Assembly (NCBI GenBank): GCA_022478985.1
Contig: JAKSZP010002670.1
Coordinates: forward strand, 217,001-281,000
Source of the DNA: Massospora cicadina
Lineage: Eukaryota > Entomophthoromycota > Entomophthoromycetes > Entomophthorales > Entomophthoraceae
Reading direction: 5' to 3'
DNA length: 64,000 nucleotides
The notes beneath the pieces are model-generated. The model had not been told where the DNA came from, made no database searches, and saw nothing but the letters and a program-made list of their open reading frames with translations. Below are positions 48,482-61,001 of the stretch, in pieces; position 1 is the stretch's first letter, and each line of letters begins with the position of its first letter. A program made the translations under genes and the position numbers.

Positions 48482-51192
48482 TAATAACTCAGCCAATTAA
48501 CACTGCTGCCATGTCATTGGCTCATGATCTGCTGAACCTGGACTCTTCAACATCTAAACAGAGCTTATATGGACTTATGCACGCTTTCCTAACCTGCTTG
48601 TCATGGGTGGCATTGATCAAGGCTAGTAAACAAGTACTTTTTCATTTAAACACCGCAACAAAATCCCCCTCAAGTGCCCAAGTGTGCAATGTAACAGTGA
48701 TAGTACCCGCCTCATGCCCCTCAGATAAAGTGTATTGACAGATTCTGGGAGTTCTGGTGGAGCTCAAATTTTGAGCAACTTTAAATAGAACCACTGAGGC
48801 TTCTGAGGACCAAAAATTTTTTGCCCTATTGGACGCATTGGTTGGCGAGGCCAAAATCTGGGCCCACACCCTCTTGTACCAAAATTTGTACCTGGGGAGT
48901 CACCATTCTCAATAATTAAAATTGTTTCTTCAATGATGGCTACTCCGGCATTGAGGCTGCAACTCTTGTACCAATTATTTTAATAATGAGTATTAGTAAT
49001 GAGTTCAGATGACCACATTAGGGATTTACAGTTAACTTGCGGAATCCCTCCAACTATCAGCAGGCATTTCCATTGCTGCATTCTGAACTTCTCTCAACCA
49101 AGGAGCAGGATCACACATGGCATGGTACAATGGACCACAAACCTTAGATGGGCATACAAACTAGCCCAGCAGATTGAGGCCCGCCCTGGAATATGACCTA
49201 CCAAAAAATCAGCCAACTTAAAGCCACACGTTTGTTACAGCAAGCTTACTCCATCCACCCCTGTAATGGGGTACTCATATATATAAAAATGAGGAAAAAT
49301 AGGGCAATGAAAAAGATATGGAACAAGGCCACTAACAGGCAATGTACCTGACATCAGTTCATTTAAAATGGATCAACAAAACGTTCACTATAGTACACTG
49401 GAGGTATTAGCTCTCACTCCTTATGTCCCTTTGATAGTTCATGACAAAGAGGCAAGCTGCTTAATACCACACAACATGACCAGCTCACCCTATTATCACA
49501 GAATCATTCAACCCAAAGCTGGAGGCTCGGGGATTCTAATAATTTTAGGACAAAGCACACAAACCTAGACTCATGAACTTAGTCAGTGATATATCAGACA
49601 AAGCCCCAGGTACCAAATTTATACCATTGGATCCAGAAGCCCCCACACTGTCGAACTACCAGATGGAAACAATGGAACAAGTTGAGGAGGATCGTTGGTG
49701 AAATCCCATTATTGAGGACCTTAGCCACATATGTCCACTGATGGATTCATCAGATCCCAAATCGGCCTCACTCTCATATGCTTGGGCAATAGCAATTCCT
49801 TCACAATTCCTCACCCAATCACATAATTATTCCATTTTTGCAACCAACACCATGGGAGTATGCACCTTGAACATCTTCAATAAATTTGGTTGTGCTTATT
49901 TTTTGTTTGCCATGTACATTAAAGTGGGTTCCAGACGGGCAGTAATGAATGTACTAGTTGACAGGGCGCTTCAGAAACTTTAAAGATCCTATAATGGTTC
50001 AGGCATTAGACCTGGAGGTTAACATGGGGATGCCTGTCATGGGGCCTCTAAGGTACCAATGGTCACCCTGCCACTACACGAGCTGCAACACTTCTCAGCT
50101 CATGGGCACCAGTTCCACACCAATTTCTCAGCAATTCTGAACATTAATCTACCCCATGATCTTGGGGGTATGATGATGACACCAACAGGCGGTTATGATT
50201 AGCCTCAAACAAAATATGCTCACTTTATCAACAATCTATCACTCTGGCAAAATACCTCTGCTCCCCACGTTGGCAAAAGGTAACGCTTGGCGGACATGGT
50301 GGAATATTCCACCCTGAGAATTGTAGCCAATCTCCACATGATGCCCTCAATATTGGAACCATACAAAATTTTTTTGATGTAGACAAAGGAAACCATTTGC
50401 CATCCAACTCTGAGTTTGAAATTAATTTCCATCTAACAGTAAGCCTAATTAAGATCAATTGCCTACCATACCTGTATAATGCCACTGAGGATCAGGCATT
50501 GAGGAATTAGATTGATGAAATGATGGCCAAAGGATGGCTAATAAAGAAAACCTCGCCAGTGTCATACCCTGTGGTGTTTTCCCAAAAGCCCAAAGGCACC
50601 TTGTGACTTTGTGTTAATTACAGCCACTTTAATAATGTCACAGTACTAGATCCATATCCCCTCTCACTGGAGGCCACAATCTCCCAAGAAATTGCCAAGT
50701 CTAAAATATCTTCAAAATTGGATCTAGTCAACACCTTCCAAAAAGTCCAAGAAAAAGTAGGGTCAAGAGTGACTGACAGCTACTTGCACAGCAACGGAAT
50801 AATACAGTTTAGGGTCATGCCTTTTGTTTTAAAAAATTTCCCGCCATTCTCCAGAGGGGTATTGACCAAAAGTTAGGCGTCCTCTTCTTTACACGCGCAG
50901 TGGCATATATTGACAACATCCTGGTCCATTCTCCTACATCAGAAAAACATGGAAAGGATTTGGTAGCATTGGCAGCCACCTTACAACATGCAGTTCTGCA
51001 TGTAAAAAGACATCAAAATGCAGAATTTTCAAAGACAAGGTGCAGTTCCTGAGAAATGTGGTACTTAAAGATGGGTTTGCTAATACTCCCTCCAAACTGG
51101 AAGAGATACATATGTGGGCAACCCCACTACCCAGAAGCAGCTCCGCAGCTTCCTTGGATAAACCACTTTCCTGAAAAAATTCTCACCAGTGA
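48482..51192 (+). pseudogene. Chromovirus B 5' half: gag, protease, RT
   Basis: The gag region (about 48900-49700) is highly broken; WAYKLAQQIEARPG near 49150 looks Gag-like, but no zinc knuckle was found. The protease near 49950-50030 reads VLVD and then, one base out of frame, GASET, so its active site has lost a nucleotide. The RT spans about 50500-51190 (KGWLIKKTSPVSYPVVFSQK, SKLDLVNTF); its catalytic box at 50906-50917 is YIDN, not YxDD. The frame is cut at 51197 by element E in the RT-RNase H connection (FLKKFSPVIS) and resumes at 57243. Confidence 0.75.
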
Positions 51193-51197
51193 TCTCT

Positions 51198-52092
51198 TGT
51201 CAAGAGAGTGTCTATAACTCACCAGTTTCCAAGTGTGGTGGTGCAAAGTGTACAGGACCAATGTAAGTGAACTAATCGTCTGTATTATAAGAAAGATAGC
51301 CCCACAGAGGGTGCTTGAGCTAAAGTGACCTAGGGTGAAGGTGGTTAACACGGTAATCATAAATAGGGATCAAACAAAAAGCAAGACTTGGCTGTGCCCC
51401 AAAGAGGCGTTCATAAGCAAGCTGTGAACAGGTCTAGAGTGCACAGGTGCCTCAGTCTGGAGGGAACCTGGGCGGCCAAGCGGTGTCCCTGAAGCTGTTG
51501 TAATTTTGAGACAAAAAAATTGGCTAACGTGATGTGAGATATCCTTGAAGAGGCCCGCGCACAGGTTTGCATAAGTCAACATAAGAAAAACGTTAAGCTA
51601 ATGAAGGGTTTATTAATGGGAGGAAGACAACCAATGAAAAAAGTCGGTATTTAAGGATCATATTTAAGCTGAACTGGGGAAATCAGTTGGAGAAAGCGGT
51701 GCTAAGCTGAGGTGCACCAATATGCACACACTTCCATCTGACAGGGTACTATGCTTCAAAATTTCTGAACTCAAGTATCTGATTGCAGTCAAGGCTGACC
51801 TGAGCTGGAAATTCGTAAAATGAATGGATTCCAAACCCCCATTCACCAAGTAACCAAATTGAGCTATCATAGTTTAGAGGGTAACTTGTCCATTTTAACA
51901 CCAAAGCTAAAACAAGGGGCTGGGCATTATGCACCTCATCTGGACCAACCTGGGCATATATGGCCTGTACCCAGCGTTGGTCTGAGGTGTGCTTTAAGTC
52001 AGGAAGGTCTTGCAAATTTACCCTTTGGACCTCCTGCCGCCCAGCCTTTTCTTTGATGTTGGTGCCCTCAATAAGATCATGTAAACATGATA
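51198..52092 (-). repeat. 3' LTR of chromovirus E
   Basis: 895 bp, TGTCAAGAGAG to CATGATA on the plus strand, homologous to 56339-57237. On the minus strand the preceding bases (52115-52093) are almost all purines, AGAAAAGAGAAGAGGGTAA, a clear polypurine tract for plus-strand priming. Confidence 0.9.
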
Positions 52093-55000
52093 TTACCCTC
52101 TTCTCTTTTCTGGACTCACCCCCTTTAGGGGCATTTTCCAAGGAAAAGTTTTTGTGGGCAGGGGCCAACTTCATTGCAGCAACGGCTTGCTTGGACTTAG
52201 ATCCTGCGGCCTAAGGGAAACGCTTGTGGAATGCTACAATTAGATCTTGGGCATGGGTGCAGTCACGTGCTGGGACCACCTGTTCTCCGCTGCATCAAAT
52301 CCCTTCCAGGATACAAGATACTTGAGTCTTCTTCTTACCTAATGAGAGACTACAGTTTCCTACACTTCCAACTCTGGCACCCCATCCACGAGATAAGCCT
52401 TGGTAGTCTCTGGTGGGGGACCCTCAAACAACATAAGCTTGGTTTCATAAAAGACTGAAAAGATTTGAAACAAGGGGGTTATTTAAATGCTATGAGGCAT
52501 AACCCACATTTCTGATGCGGTATATTCCAATCCTCTTAGGTCCCAGTTTTTTGCATAATTGCTTGATTGGGATGTTTTTAGCATCCAGCATCACGAGATC
52601 TCCTTCCTTGTACACTGGTCCAACTTGTCTCTTACCATCAGCGTTCTACTTATAAACCTGCATGGCCACATCTAAATTCGTGCTCATCCCCTGGTGTACT
52701 TTATTGACCACTTTTGAAAAGCCCACCACTGTTTCCACCTTGGATCCACAACTGGGCATTATGTTGAAGGCGAGATTGAAGCCATAGTTGGAGAAGAAGG
52801 GGAAACAACTGATTGATGCATGTTGGCCATCGTTATAACTGAATTGGGCCATGGGGAGATGGGAAACCCAATCTGAATGATCCATGGTGGTGTAACACCG
52901 CAAGAACTGCTCTAGGAACTGGTTCAATCGTTTAGTCTGTCCATCTGCTTTGGGTGATAGGCAGTTAAATGGCAGGGATGGATTTGAAGATTCTTACACA
53001 ACTCTCCCCAAAAGATGGAGGTAAACTGGGGTCTGCAATCTCTAATTATTTCTTGGGGGACCCTATGAAGAGCGAACATATGGGCGACAAAGAGCCTAGC
53101 CATCTTAGCCACGGTGACTGTGGTCTGCAGGGGATAAAGTGGGCAAACTTTGTAAAACGGTCCACCACTACCATAATGACATTGTAGCCATTAGATACAG
53201 AAAATTTTACAATAAAATGCACCAATAAAGAAGTCCAAGGCCTTTCAGCCTTTTGAACTGGAACCAACAACTCTTCTAGAGGCTGATGATTCAGTTTCAT
53301 TTAGTTGCAGACTAGGCACTCTTTACAATACCTGACCACCTGTGCAGCTAACTCCTTCCAATTGTAAGTGTGGCAAATTAGCTCTAGAGTCTTCGCCTTC
53401 CAAGGATGACCAACGGTGATTCCCTCATGATGGTCCCAGATGATTTCCAGGAAAAGTGGTCCAGCAGGAACCCATAAGCGCCCCTGAAACCACACCATCG
53501 CATCCTTCACATGATAACCCCTGTAATATCCTCCTGATTCAACGCGCTCTTAGCAAGGACCATGGTTTATTCAGATGACAAAGGCTGAGGAAGGACTATC
53601 TTTCAGAACATACCATATATATCCACATTTTCTAGAGGAGCAAGTGCTGGCCCGTTGGCCAAGGGAGAGGGAAGCTGAGACACAAACTTAACCATTGAAA
53701 TCGCCAAGTGGTTATTATGCCCCTCTACCTTCTTAGGATCTGGAGCTAATGCAGGGTTGCAGCTCAAAGAATCCGCTAAACTATTCTCCTTACCCTTAGT
53801 AAAATCATAAGAAAACACAAATTGGGCTAAGGTCTCAGGACAGCGGGTTTAACGTGGGGTAAGACATGAGATGCGCGGTAGTACAGTAAGGCACGGTGAT
53901 CTTTACATACATGGAAGGGTTGGGATGAGCCATGTAAGTGATGACATCAATAAGTCAGCGCCTCAACCACAGCTAATAACTCTTTATCATATATGGCGTA
54001 GTTTAACTCTGGTAAAGACATCTTTCTGGAAAAATATCCCATTGATTGCTCTATTCCATACTCACCTGCTTGCAATAGGGCCGCCGCTATGGCCAAGTTG
54101 GAATCATCAGAAGCAACAATGAACTCTTAATTGGGGTCAATATGACAAAGGACAGACATGATAATAAAGTACACTTTACCGCTTGGAAGGCATCCTGCAA
54201 AGTTGAGGACCACTGGGAGCACTTTTTCCCCACTCACCTTATATGGGGCGCTACCACTTTAAAAAGATTTTGGTGTTAATTTCTTAAGGAACGTAAACGT
54301 CCCCAAAAAACTCCTCAATTACTTAATAAAAGCTGGAGTGGGCCACTCAAAAATCGCCTTCTCCCTGTCTGGAGTTAGTTAGTGCCCTTGGTCAAACACG
54401 ATGATGCCCAGGAAGGTGACCTGGGACTTGAAGAATTCATATTTACTTATTTTTTATGTAAGGTCAGCTACCATCAAACGCTCCACCACCTGTCAAAGGT
54501 GTACTGCATGGGACTCATTGTCAGGGGAAAATACCATAATATCATTCATTTAGGCTACTGCGCATACCCCTAGCAGGTCCCTCAAAGCCGCATCAATATG
54601 GCGTTGAAAGATATCAGGGGCATTTTTAAGCCCAAAGGTCATAACCCAAAATTGGAAAATTCCATTTCTGGTACGAAATTTGGTCAGCCACTCCTGGCCC
54701 TTCTTGATACAGATCTGATTGTACGCGTTTAAACAATCCAGCTTGGATAAGACTCTCGTCTTCAAAGCATAGCATGCAATCAGTAAGTCCAATGGGATGG
54801 GATGCAAGTCTGGTACTGTGAAGTTGTTGAGATTTTTATAATCTACACATGGGCGTAAGGTACCATTGGCCTTCTCCACACAAAGAAGTGGGGAGAATAC
54901 TGGGGAGGTACGCTGAAAAATCGCTCCTTTGACTAGTTGCTCCTTAACCCACACATCTAAGGCCGCTTCCTCTTGTATGGTCAAAGGATAAATTGGGGAA

Positions 55001-56338
55001 GATATACGCATCAGATCAGCGGTGAGATTAAACTTTCATTTAACTCTTAATGAGCTGGTAGTACATTGGCTAAAACCGCTCTCAAACAAAGATTCCAACC
55101 CCTCCAAACAGGAGGTTAAGGGACCTCTAAAGAGGGCTTCAACAACGGAGCAATACTGAGTGTGTGCATATTGGGAAACTACAGAAAATGCCCTGAGAGT
55201 TTTCTTCAGCCAAAAGGACAACTAACTCATGACCATTTTTCAAGGTTAAGCACAAGGTATTTTCTTTCAAGTTATTTCTGACGTCAAACTTTTGCCACCA
55301 CTCTACGCCCAAAATGATGGGGTACAGGAGGTTTTTGATAGCCTTGGAAGTAGTCAGACAAATGATATTTGCCAACTTGATAATCAACTAACTCTATAAT
55401 TTTCATCATGGTAATACCTTGGGAAGCCCCTCCCCTAACCTACCACCTAGCAAGTAACTCAGTTCAAGGTAGTTGGCTAGGCCTTGATCAATAATATTTT
55501 CAGAGGCTCCTTTATTCACCAAAATAGTTGTGCTTATTTTTCCTAAAGGGATAAAAGGGCATCAGTCAATAAAAATATCCTGAATGATCTTTATTTATAG
55601 AAGAAAACGCCAATACTCCACCACCAAATGCTTCTTAAGGGTCTAACCTTTCTTCAGGATACATTTCTGCATCATAAAATGGAGAGGGATAGTTGGTGAC
55701 TCTTACTACTGATGTTAAATATGCCACTATATCTTCAGAAACTGCATACACGTTTTTGTATTATAATAGTAACTCCTTCTCCACCTCCTGGGTTCTGCGT
55801 ATCATGGTTGTGGTCAAGCATGGGTTCTCTGGGGTGATTTGATACACTGAAATGGGTTCCATATTTGAGCCATAAGATAAGATATATGGCTCAGTTATAT
55901 ATAGGGAAACTTCATTTTAAAAAGCGTTTTGGGCTGTGAATTAACCCATACCCATTTTGGCGATGGGTTGTACGACGTTATCCAAGGCTATCACCACCAG
56001 GCCCTTTGAAAATGATCCCGCCTGCACCATATGAACGTGGTTCTAAAGAAAAACTATTTTGTTTGTGTTAATTTTGAAAAATATGGTGGAAAGTCAGGAA
56101 ATCATGACTCTCATATTGCAAAGTGACCGTATCCACCATGTACAAGCAAGAAGGGTGGGAACTTCCCAGTAATAGACAGCAAGAATAACGCTGGGATTCT
56201 CCAATAATTGGCAAAAATGAGAAATCGTAGGTGAGCCCCACCGCAGATGTGGCCAACAGCTGGTGAACCCCATTTACACTTTGCAAAAGTTCCATACAGA
56301 AAACGTTTGTTTATAAGAAAAAGTGGTTGGTTGTCTAA
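52093..56338 (-). pseudogene. Chromovirus E pol: protease, RT, RNase H, integrase, chromodomain
   Basis: In coding order on the minus strand: unassigned 5' part (56338-55560), where no capsid or zinc knuckle is seen; protease near 55535, with LVNKGASEN where copy A has LVDTGASEN; RT 55011-54480 (LRPCVDYKNLNN, SKLDCLNAYNQICIKKGQEW, FGLKNAPDIFQRHID), catalytic box at 54552-54541 reading stop-M-N-D; RNase H about 54200-53610 (EFIVASD, ELLAVVEAL); integrase zinc-binding region 53510-53301 (HHEGITVGHP, CKECLVCN); catalytic core 53300-52646 (NVIMVVVDRFTKFAHFIP, HRVPQEIIRDCRPQFTSIFW); GPY/F-like region 52640-52500; chromodomain about 52400-52255 with KYLVSWKGF at 52323-52297. Stops and frameshifts make it non-functional. 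The chromodomain would direct integration to modified histone tails. Confidence 0.85.
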
Positions 56339-57237
56339 TGTCAAGAGAGTTTCTATAACTCTCCAGTTCCCAGCGTGGTGGTGCACAGTGAACAGGACCA
56401 ACGCAAGGGAACTAGTTGGCAGCATTAGAAGAATGATAGACCCACAGAGGTTGCTTGAGCTAAAGTGACCTAGGGAGAAGGTGGTTAACACGGTAACCAT
56501 AAATAGGGATCAAACAAAAAGCAAGACTTGGCTGTGCCCCAAAGGGGCGTTCATAAGCAAGCTGTGAACAGGTCTAGAGTGCACAGGTGCCTCAGTCTGG
56601 AGGGAAACTGGGCGGCCCAGAGATGTCCCTGATGCTGTTGTAATTTTAAGACAAATAAATTGGCCAACATGATCCAAGGCCTCCTCAAAGTAGTCTGCGC
56701 ACAGGTTTGCCCAAGTCAACATAAGAAAAACGTTAAACTAACGAAGGGCTTATTATAGGGAGAAAGACAACCAACGAGAAAAGTTGGTATTAAAGAATCA
56801 TATTTAAGCCAAACAAGGGAAAGTATCTATTGGAGAAAGTGGAATTAAGCTGAGGTGCACCAATAAGCGCACACTTCCATCTGACAGGGTACTGTACTTC
56901 AATGTTGTCCAAGCTCAAGTAATTGATTGAAGTCAAGGCCAACCTGAGCTAAAATTTTTGTAAACTGAATGAATTCCAAACACACATTCACTGAGGAACA
57001 AAAATGAGCCATCATCATTTAAGAGGTAACTCATTATTTTTAACGCCAACGCTAAAAAAAGGTTCTGGGCATTATGCACTTCACCTGGACCAGCCTGGCC
57101 ATATCTGACCTGTACCCAACGTTGGTCCAAGGTGTGCTTTAGGTCAAGAGGGTCCTGCAACTTGACTTTTTGGACCTCCTGCCGCCCAACCTTGTCTTTG
57201 ACGTTAGTGCTTTCAATAAGATCATTTAAACATGACA
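56339..57237 (-). repeat. 5' LTR of chromovirus E
   Basis: 899 bp, TGTCAAGAGAG to CATGACA, homologous to 51198-52092. Its outer end and 21 bp of flank are duplicated in tandem, so a second copy of the terminus ends at 57271. Confidence 0.9.
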
Positions 57238-57292
57238 TCTCTGAACTAGCTGTCCTCCTTTAAACATGACATCTCTGAACTAGCTGTCCTCT
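57225..57292. repeat. 34-bp tandem duplication across LTR end and flank
   Basis: Two copies (57225-57258 and 57259-57292), each starting TTTAAACATGACATCTCTGA and differing at the last base, followed by a third start, TTTAAACATTGACA, that belongs to chromovirus B. The unit spans the LTR terminus, the TSD and 16 bp of B. The TTTAAACAT homology between LTR end and host could have promoted slippage after insertion. Confidence 0.8.
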
Positions 57293-59525
57293 TTTAAACA
57301 TTGACAGGCAAGAACGCGCCATTCATATGGACAGTGGAATGTCAACGGGCTTTTGAAGCCGCCAAATAAGTATTTACCTCAGCGCCAGTTCTGAGACATG
57401 CCAATAAAGATAAACCGCTTATTATAGCTTGTGTTGTCTCCAGCATAGCCGTGAGAGCAGTATTGCTACAGGAGCATAACAGATGCAAACACCTGATGTC
57501 ATACTTCTCTAGAAAATTTACAGGCGCTAAATGATTTTGGGCAATTTATGACAGATTTGGCTGCGGTAGCATGAGCAATGATAAACTGTTGATAATTGCT
57601 ACAGCAAAAAAGCACAAGGTGATGGCGCACATGGATCATAAATAACTTATGTACTATTGAAAGCCAAAGAAATTGGTGCACAGAAAACCCAGAACCCACT
57701 AAGACCTGCTCAACTTTAACTTTAAGTGCAAGTTTATCAAAAACCTTACACACATTTTCTGGACATACTGAGCAGAAGCCTGGCATTTGAGGCTGACCCC
57801 ATGGAAGGGTCAATTCAGTTATAGTGATTCCCCACAAACAAGTGTTGTCCAAGCCACCAGCAGAACCAGCAATGTAGCTGCCATCACGATCCCTTTAACC
57901 CCACAACCCCACCTCCAATGGACATACCTTAGCCTATTGACAACACCATGAGTCCTATGAAACAGGACACCTACTAGCCAATACCAACAATTTGTGATGA
58001 TGGTTTCCCTCTGGATACAGTACTGAATGCGCAATTAGAAACTATTGAAGGAAAAGTGCTAGGGGACCAAATACAGGTGGGAAAAGCCCCTCAATCTGGT
58101 TCCAAAAAAGGATAGGGTGATTTAATTTCTGGGATCAAATATGATTGCCTAAAGTTTACTTTCCTGAATTATAAAGGAACATCAGACCCTCTGACAATGG
58201 GACACCCAGGAGGCAAGAAGACTATCAACCTAATAGAAAGAACATAAAACTAGAATGGATTGATAAAAGATGTGCCAACTTGTCTAGAATGTTGTCTAAC
58301 CTATGTACGATCCAAATCTGACAGAATTGGGAAAATGGGCTTATATATCTACTGCAACATGCATCAGGACCAGGGAAATTTGTATCAGTTGACTTCATAG
58401 TCAGCCTACCCACTTAAAAAGGGCTCAACGTAATCATGGTAGTTGTGGACAGATTCACCAAATATGACTTGTTCATCCCATGATTAGCTAAAACCACGGT
58501 GGAAGACATGGCCCATCTACTTGTGATTCATGTCTTCACCATGTTTGAGATACCGCAAGAGATAATTACTTTTAGAGGACCACAGTTTAAATTAATATTC
58601 TGGGACGCCCTGTGAAGGACACTGCACATCAAACCATGCCAATCATCAGATTATCACCCCCAGTCTGATGGAGAAAATGACGAACTAACTAGTACTTAGA
58701 GAAATACCTTTGGTGCTACGCCTCTGCCGCTCAGGACACTTGGGAAGGAGACCTGTAATTAGCCCAGTTTTTTTTACAACAATTAACTGCATACCTCTAC
58801 TGGGCTGTTGCCACTGTATGCCAACTTAGGCAACAAACCCTGCATTTATTATGGGCTTCAAATACACACAACCATTACCATGACAGATAACTTTGCAACA
58901 CACATCCTGAAATACACCAGCAGGTGCAGATCCAATTAACAAAAGCCTCCCAGGTTGCCAAGCTGTTTGCTGACTGAAAACGGAGAATGGCGCCTAAACA
59001 TCAGTTGGGTGACCTGGTAATGGTGGACACAAAAATCTTAATTTCAAGGACCTGACGCTAACTGGTCTGAAAGAGGTCAGGACCATTCCCTATCAGAAAA
59101 GTTTTGAGTAACTGGTCTATTATGTGGATCTACCCTGCACTGGAAATTCATTAATCTTTCTATGCATCAGATTTATCACCGTTCAAAGGCAAAAATTAGT
59201 GCAGATTAACCCCTGTAGATAGAGGGAATGCCAGAATTTGAGATGGATAAAATTTGGGTTCAAGAAAAATCAAATTGGAAATCCAGTACCTGGTAGCGTG
59301 AAAGGGGTACCCCACCTATGACAGCAATTGGATTCGGGCCCACAATTGTAATAATTGTTAGGATTTAATCACTGAGTTCAATGCACAAAATCCTGCTGCC
59401 CTGGAGACTGCCACTATGAAACCTCAAACCATTGCAGCTATTAAGCTAACCATACCACACAAAAACAATGCTCTTATACAAGCTCTGGATGGAGGAGTAG
59501 ACCCTTTCCTTTTAGGAAAGGATGA
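57238..59525 (+). pseudogene. Chromovirus B 3' half: RNase H, integrase, chromodomain
   Basis: Continuation of B's pol after the E insertion. RNase H: about 57320-57530 (FIWTVECQRAFEAAK, VRAVLLQEH, LMSYFSRKFTG). Integrase: zinc-binding remnant near 58197 (TMGHPGGKKTI); core 58370-58700 with GKFVSVDFIVSLP, NVIMVVVDRFTKYDLFIP, IPQEIITFRGPQF and DYHPQSDGEN. The second catalytic Asp is lost, since ITFRGPQF stands where SDRGPQF is usual. GPY/F-like part: 58990-59180 (HQLGDLVMVDTKNL, VDLPCTG). Chromodomain: about 59240-59410, with IQYLVA-stop-KGYP at 59281-59313, where the stop replaces the aromatic-cage-region Trp, then NWIRAHN and LITEFNAQNP. A short purine-rich tract (GGAAAGGATGA) precedes the 3' LTR. 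Confidence 0.82.
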
Positions 59526-60996
59526 TGTAAGAATCTTAGACACACCAATAGAATTGGATTGGTTAATTCACCCCTTTTGATAAAAGAAGGTGGAACAAAC
59601 TGGAGCCCTTTCATTAGAAAAAATAGTGGATTTAGGGCACACCCTAGATGAACAATGGGCTTCTGCTGGGGCTTTTAAACTCAATTTTACAACAAGTTAA
59701 AGAGTGAAAGGGGATGATTTTGCCGCAAAGTTTGATTCAGCCAAAGCCTATGTCATGAAAATTAAAAAAATCTGTGATGAAATCTGATTATGATTGGGCA
59801 GATCGAGACCAAGTCCCAACAGGAGCGCCATCCCAGAAATCAATCTGGCAAAGAGCCCTCTGAGGATAAGGAAAATTTTGTTAAGAAAATTGTGAGGTAT
59901 GCTGGCATGTTGGAATCATGATTGTAGTAAAAGATTTAGCAACAGGAACCACAAATTGAGGCACCCACAATGTGTAAGCTGAGTCTTGATGCAAAAGCCC
60001 CAAGGTTTTAGCAGATTTGAAAGTCTTGTTGTAAGAAATATTCTACAGTCCTTGCCCCTCAATTACCTCCAACTATAAAAACCCAGTACTCTGCAGATGG
60101 TAGAGTGCTGGGTTATTTCGTCGTATCCTTATTAAACCTTTAATTTTGCCAAAATTTCTTTAAAATTTTCATAATTTTCAACATATAATGGCTGCTCCAA
60201 AGGAACCACCCCAACCAATGGAGGGACCGCACTCATTTGTATCAGTAATGATTGTGGCTGTCACATTGTTTATCAGTTATTGCCTCTCTCAATGCGGAAA
60301 CTTTCAGAAGTCATCCACTATGAGTCTCACATGATGCTCATTCTCATAAGAACGAATATCTAGAGTATTAAAATGAGTGGAATGATCAACCTCTCAATCT
60401 AATCCATCTTTATTATGAAGAAAATAAAGACTTTGATTTGGTGGCCGCTACTTGAGTGTCACTGTTGAGATTAAACCTGATGAAGTGATTTTCACCCCTC
60501 AGTACCAAGTGCAAGTTTAAAATAATTGGGAGTACAGACCAAATGCAAACCAAGGATGGAGGATTAACCCATCACTCAATACTATTCTCTTAATCAAAAA
60601 AGAAATGGGAATGGCAATTTTGTGGATGTTACTCAAAATGAAACTATTGGGCTTAAACTGGATGAAACAATTGCCACCTCACGTTATCAAGCGCATATCC
60701 AAATGAGCCAAGAGTATGACACAAACACAAATCTCAGATGGAAGGAGCATTCCTTCCTGCTAACACTGGCAGACTGACCCCATACTCATAGCATGGTCAA
60801 GATTACTACCAGCGCTCAGCTTAGTGGTTAGGGGTGGAAAGAATGTTCATAGACAATACTTTATACATTTATGCCATGTGAGCCTTAATAGAAAATCATC
60901 AGAATGACAGTACCTCATGGACTTTGGATCCTATTGTGGGTATTAAGGTACCCCTGATGGAAGCCAAGTCTATCTTAGAACGTCAGTTGTCTGACA
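59526..60996 (+). repeat. 3' LTR of chromovirus B
   Basis: 1471 bp, TGTAAGAATC to TCTGACA, aligned with 46797-48481 but lacking the MITE. It contains TATAAAA at 60074-60080 and the stem-loop at 60080-60114. Confidence 0.88.
60080..60114 (+). promoter_or_regulatory. Stem-loop directly after the LTR TATA box (also 47343-47377)
   Basis: AACCCAGTACTCT (60080-60092) pairs with AGAGTGCTGGGTT (60102-60114), a 13-bp stem with a 9-nt loop, overlapping the end of TATAAAA. The 5' LTR copy at 47343-47377 keeps the stem with one mismatch and two G-T pairs despite many changes. Its place suggests the 5' end of the R region, where a transcript would begin with this hairpin. Function is inferred from position only. 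Confidence 0.55.
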
Positions 60997-61001
60997 AAGT
61001 C

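Larger units (their letters stand above)
51198..57237 (-). mobile_element. Full-length chromovirus E nested in B, TSD TCTCT
   Basis: 6040 bp bounded by perfect TCTCT duplications (51193-51197 and 57238-57242). LTRs of 895 and 899 bp flank a 4.2-kb internal region on the minus strand. LTR termini are TGTCA...TGACA inverted repeats. It inserted antiparallel into the pol of chromovirus B; reading across the empty site restores B's frame from FSPVIS to ELAVL. LTRs match better than those of B, so E is the younger insertion. It is the same family as A and the solo LTR at 45554. Confidence 0.93.
46797..60996 (+). mobile_element. Full-length chromovirus B (Ty3/gypsy) with two nested insertions
   Basis: The element spans 14.2 kb between perfect AAGTC target duplications (46792-46796 and 60997-61001). 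LTRs are at 46797-48481 and 59526-60996. After subtracting the nested element E (51198-57237 plus one TSD) and the foldback MITE in the left LTR, the original was about 7.9 kb. The order gag, protease, RT, RNase H, integrase, chromodomain is that of a chromovirus. The LTRs have diverged strongly although the duplications are intact, so the insertion is old. Confidence 0.9.
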
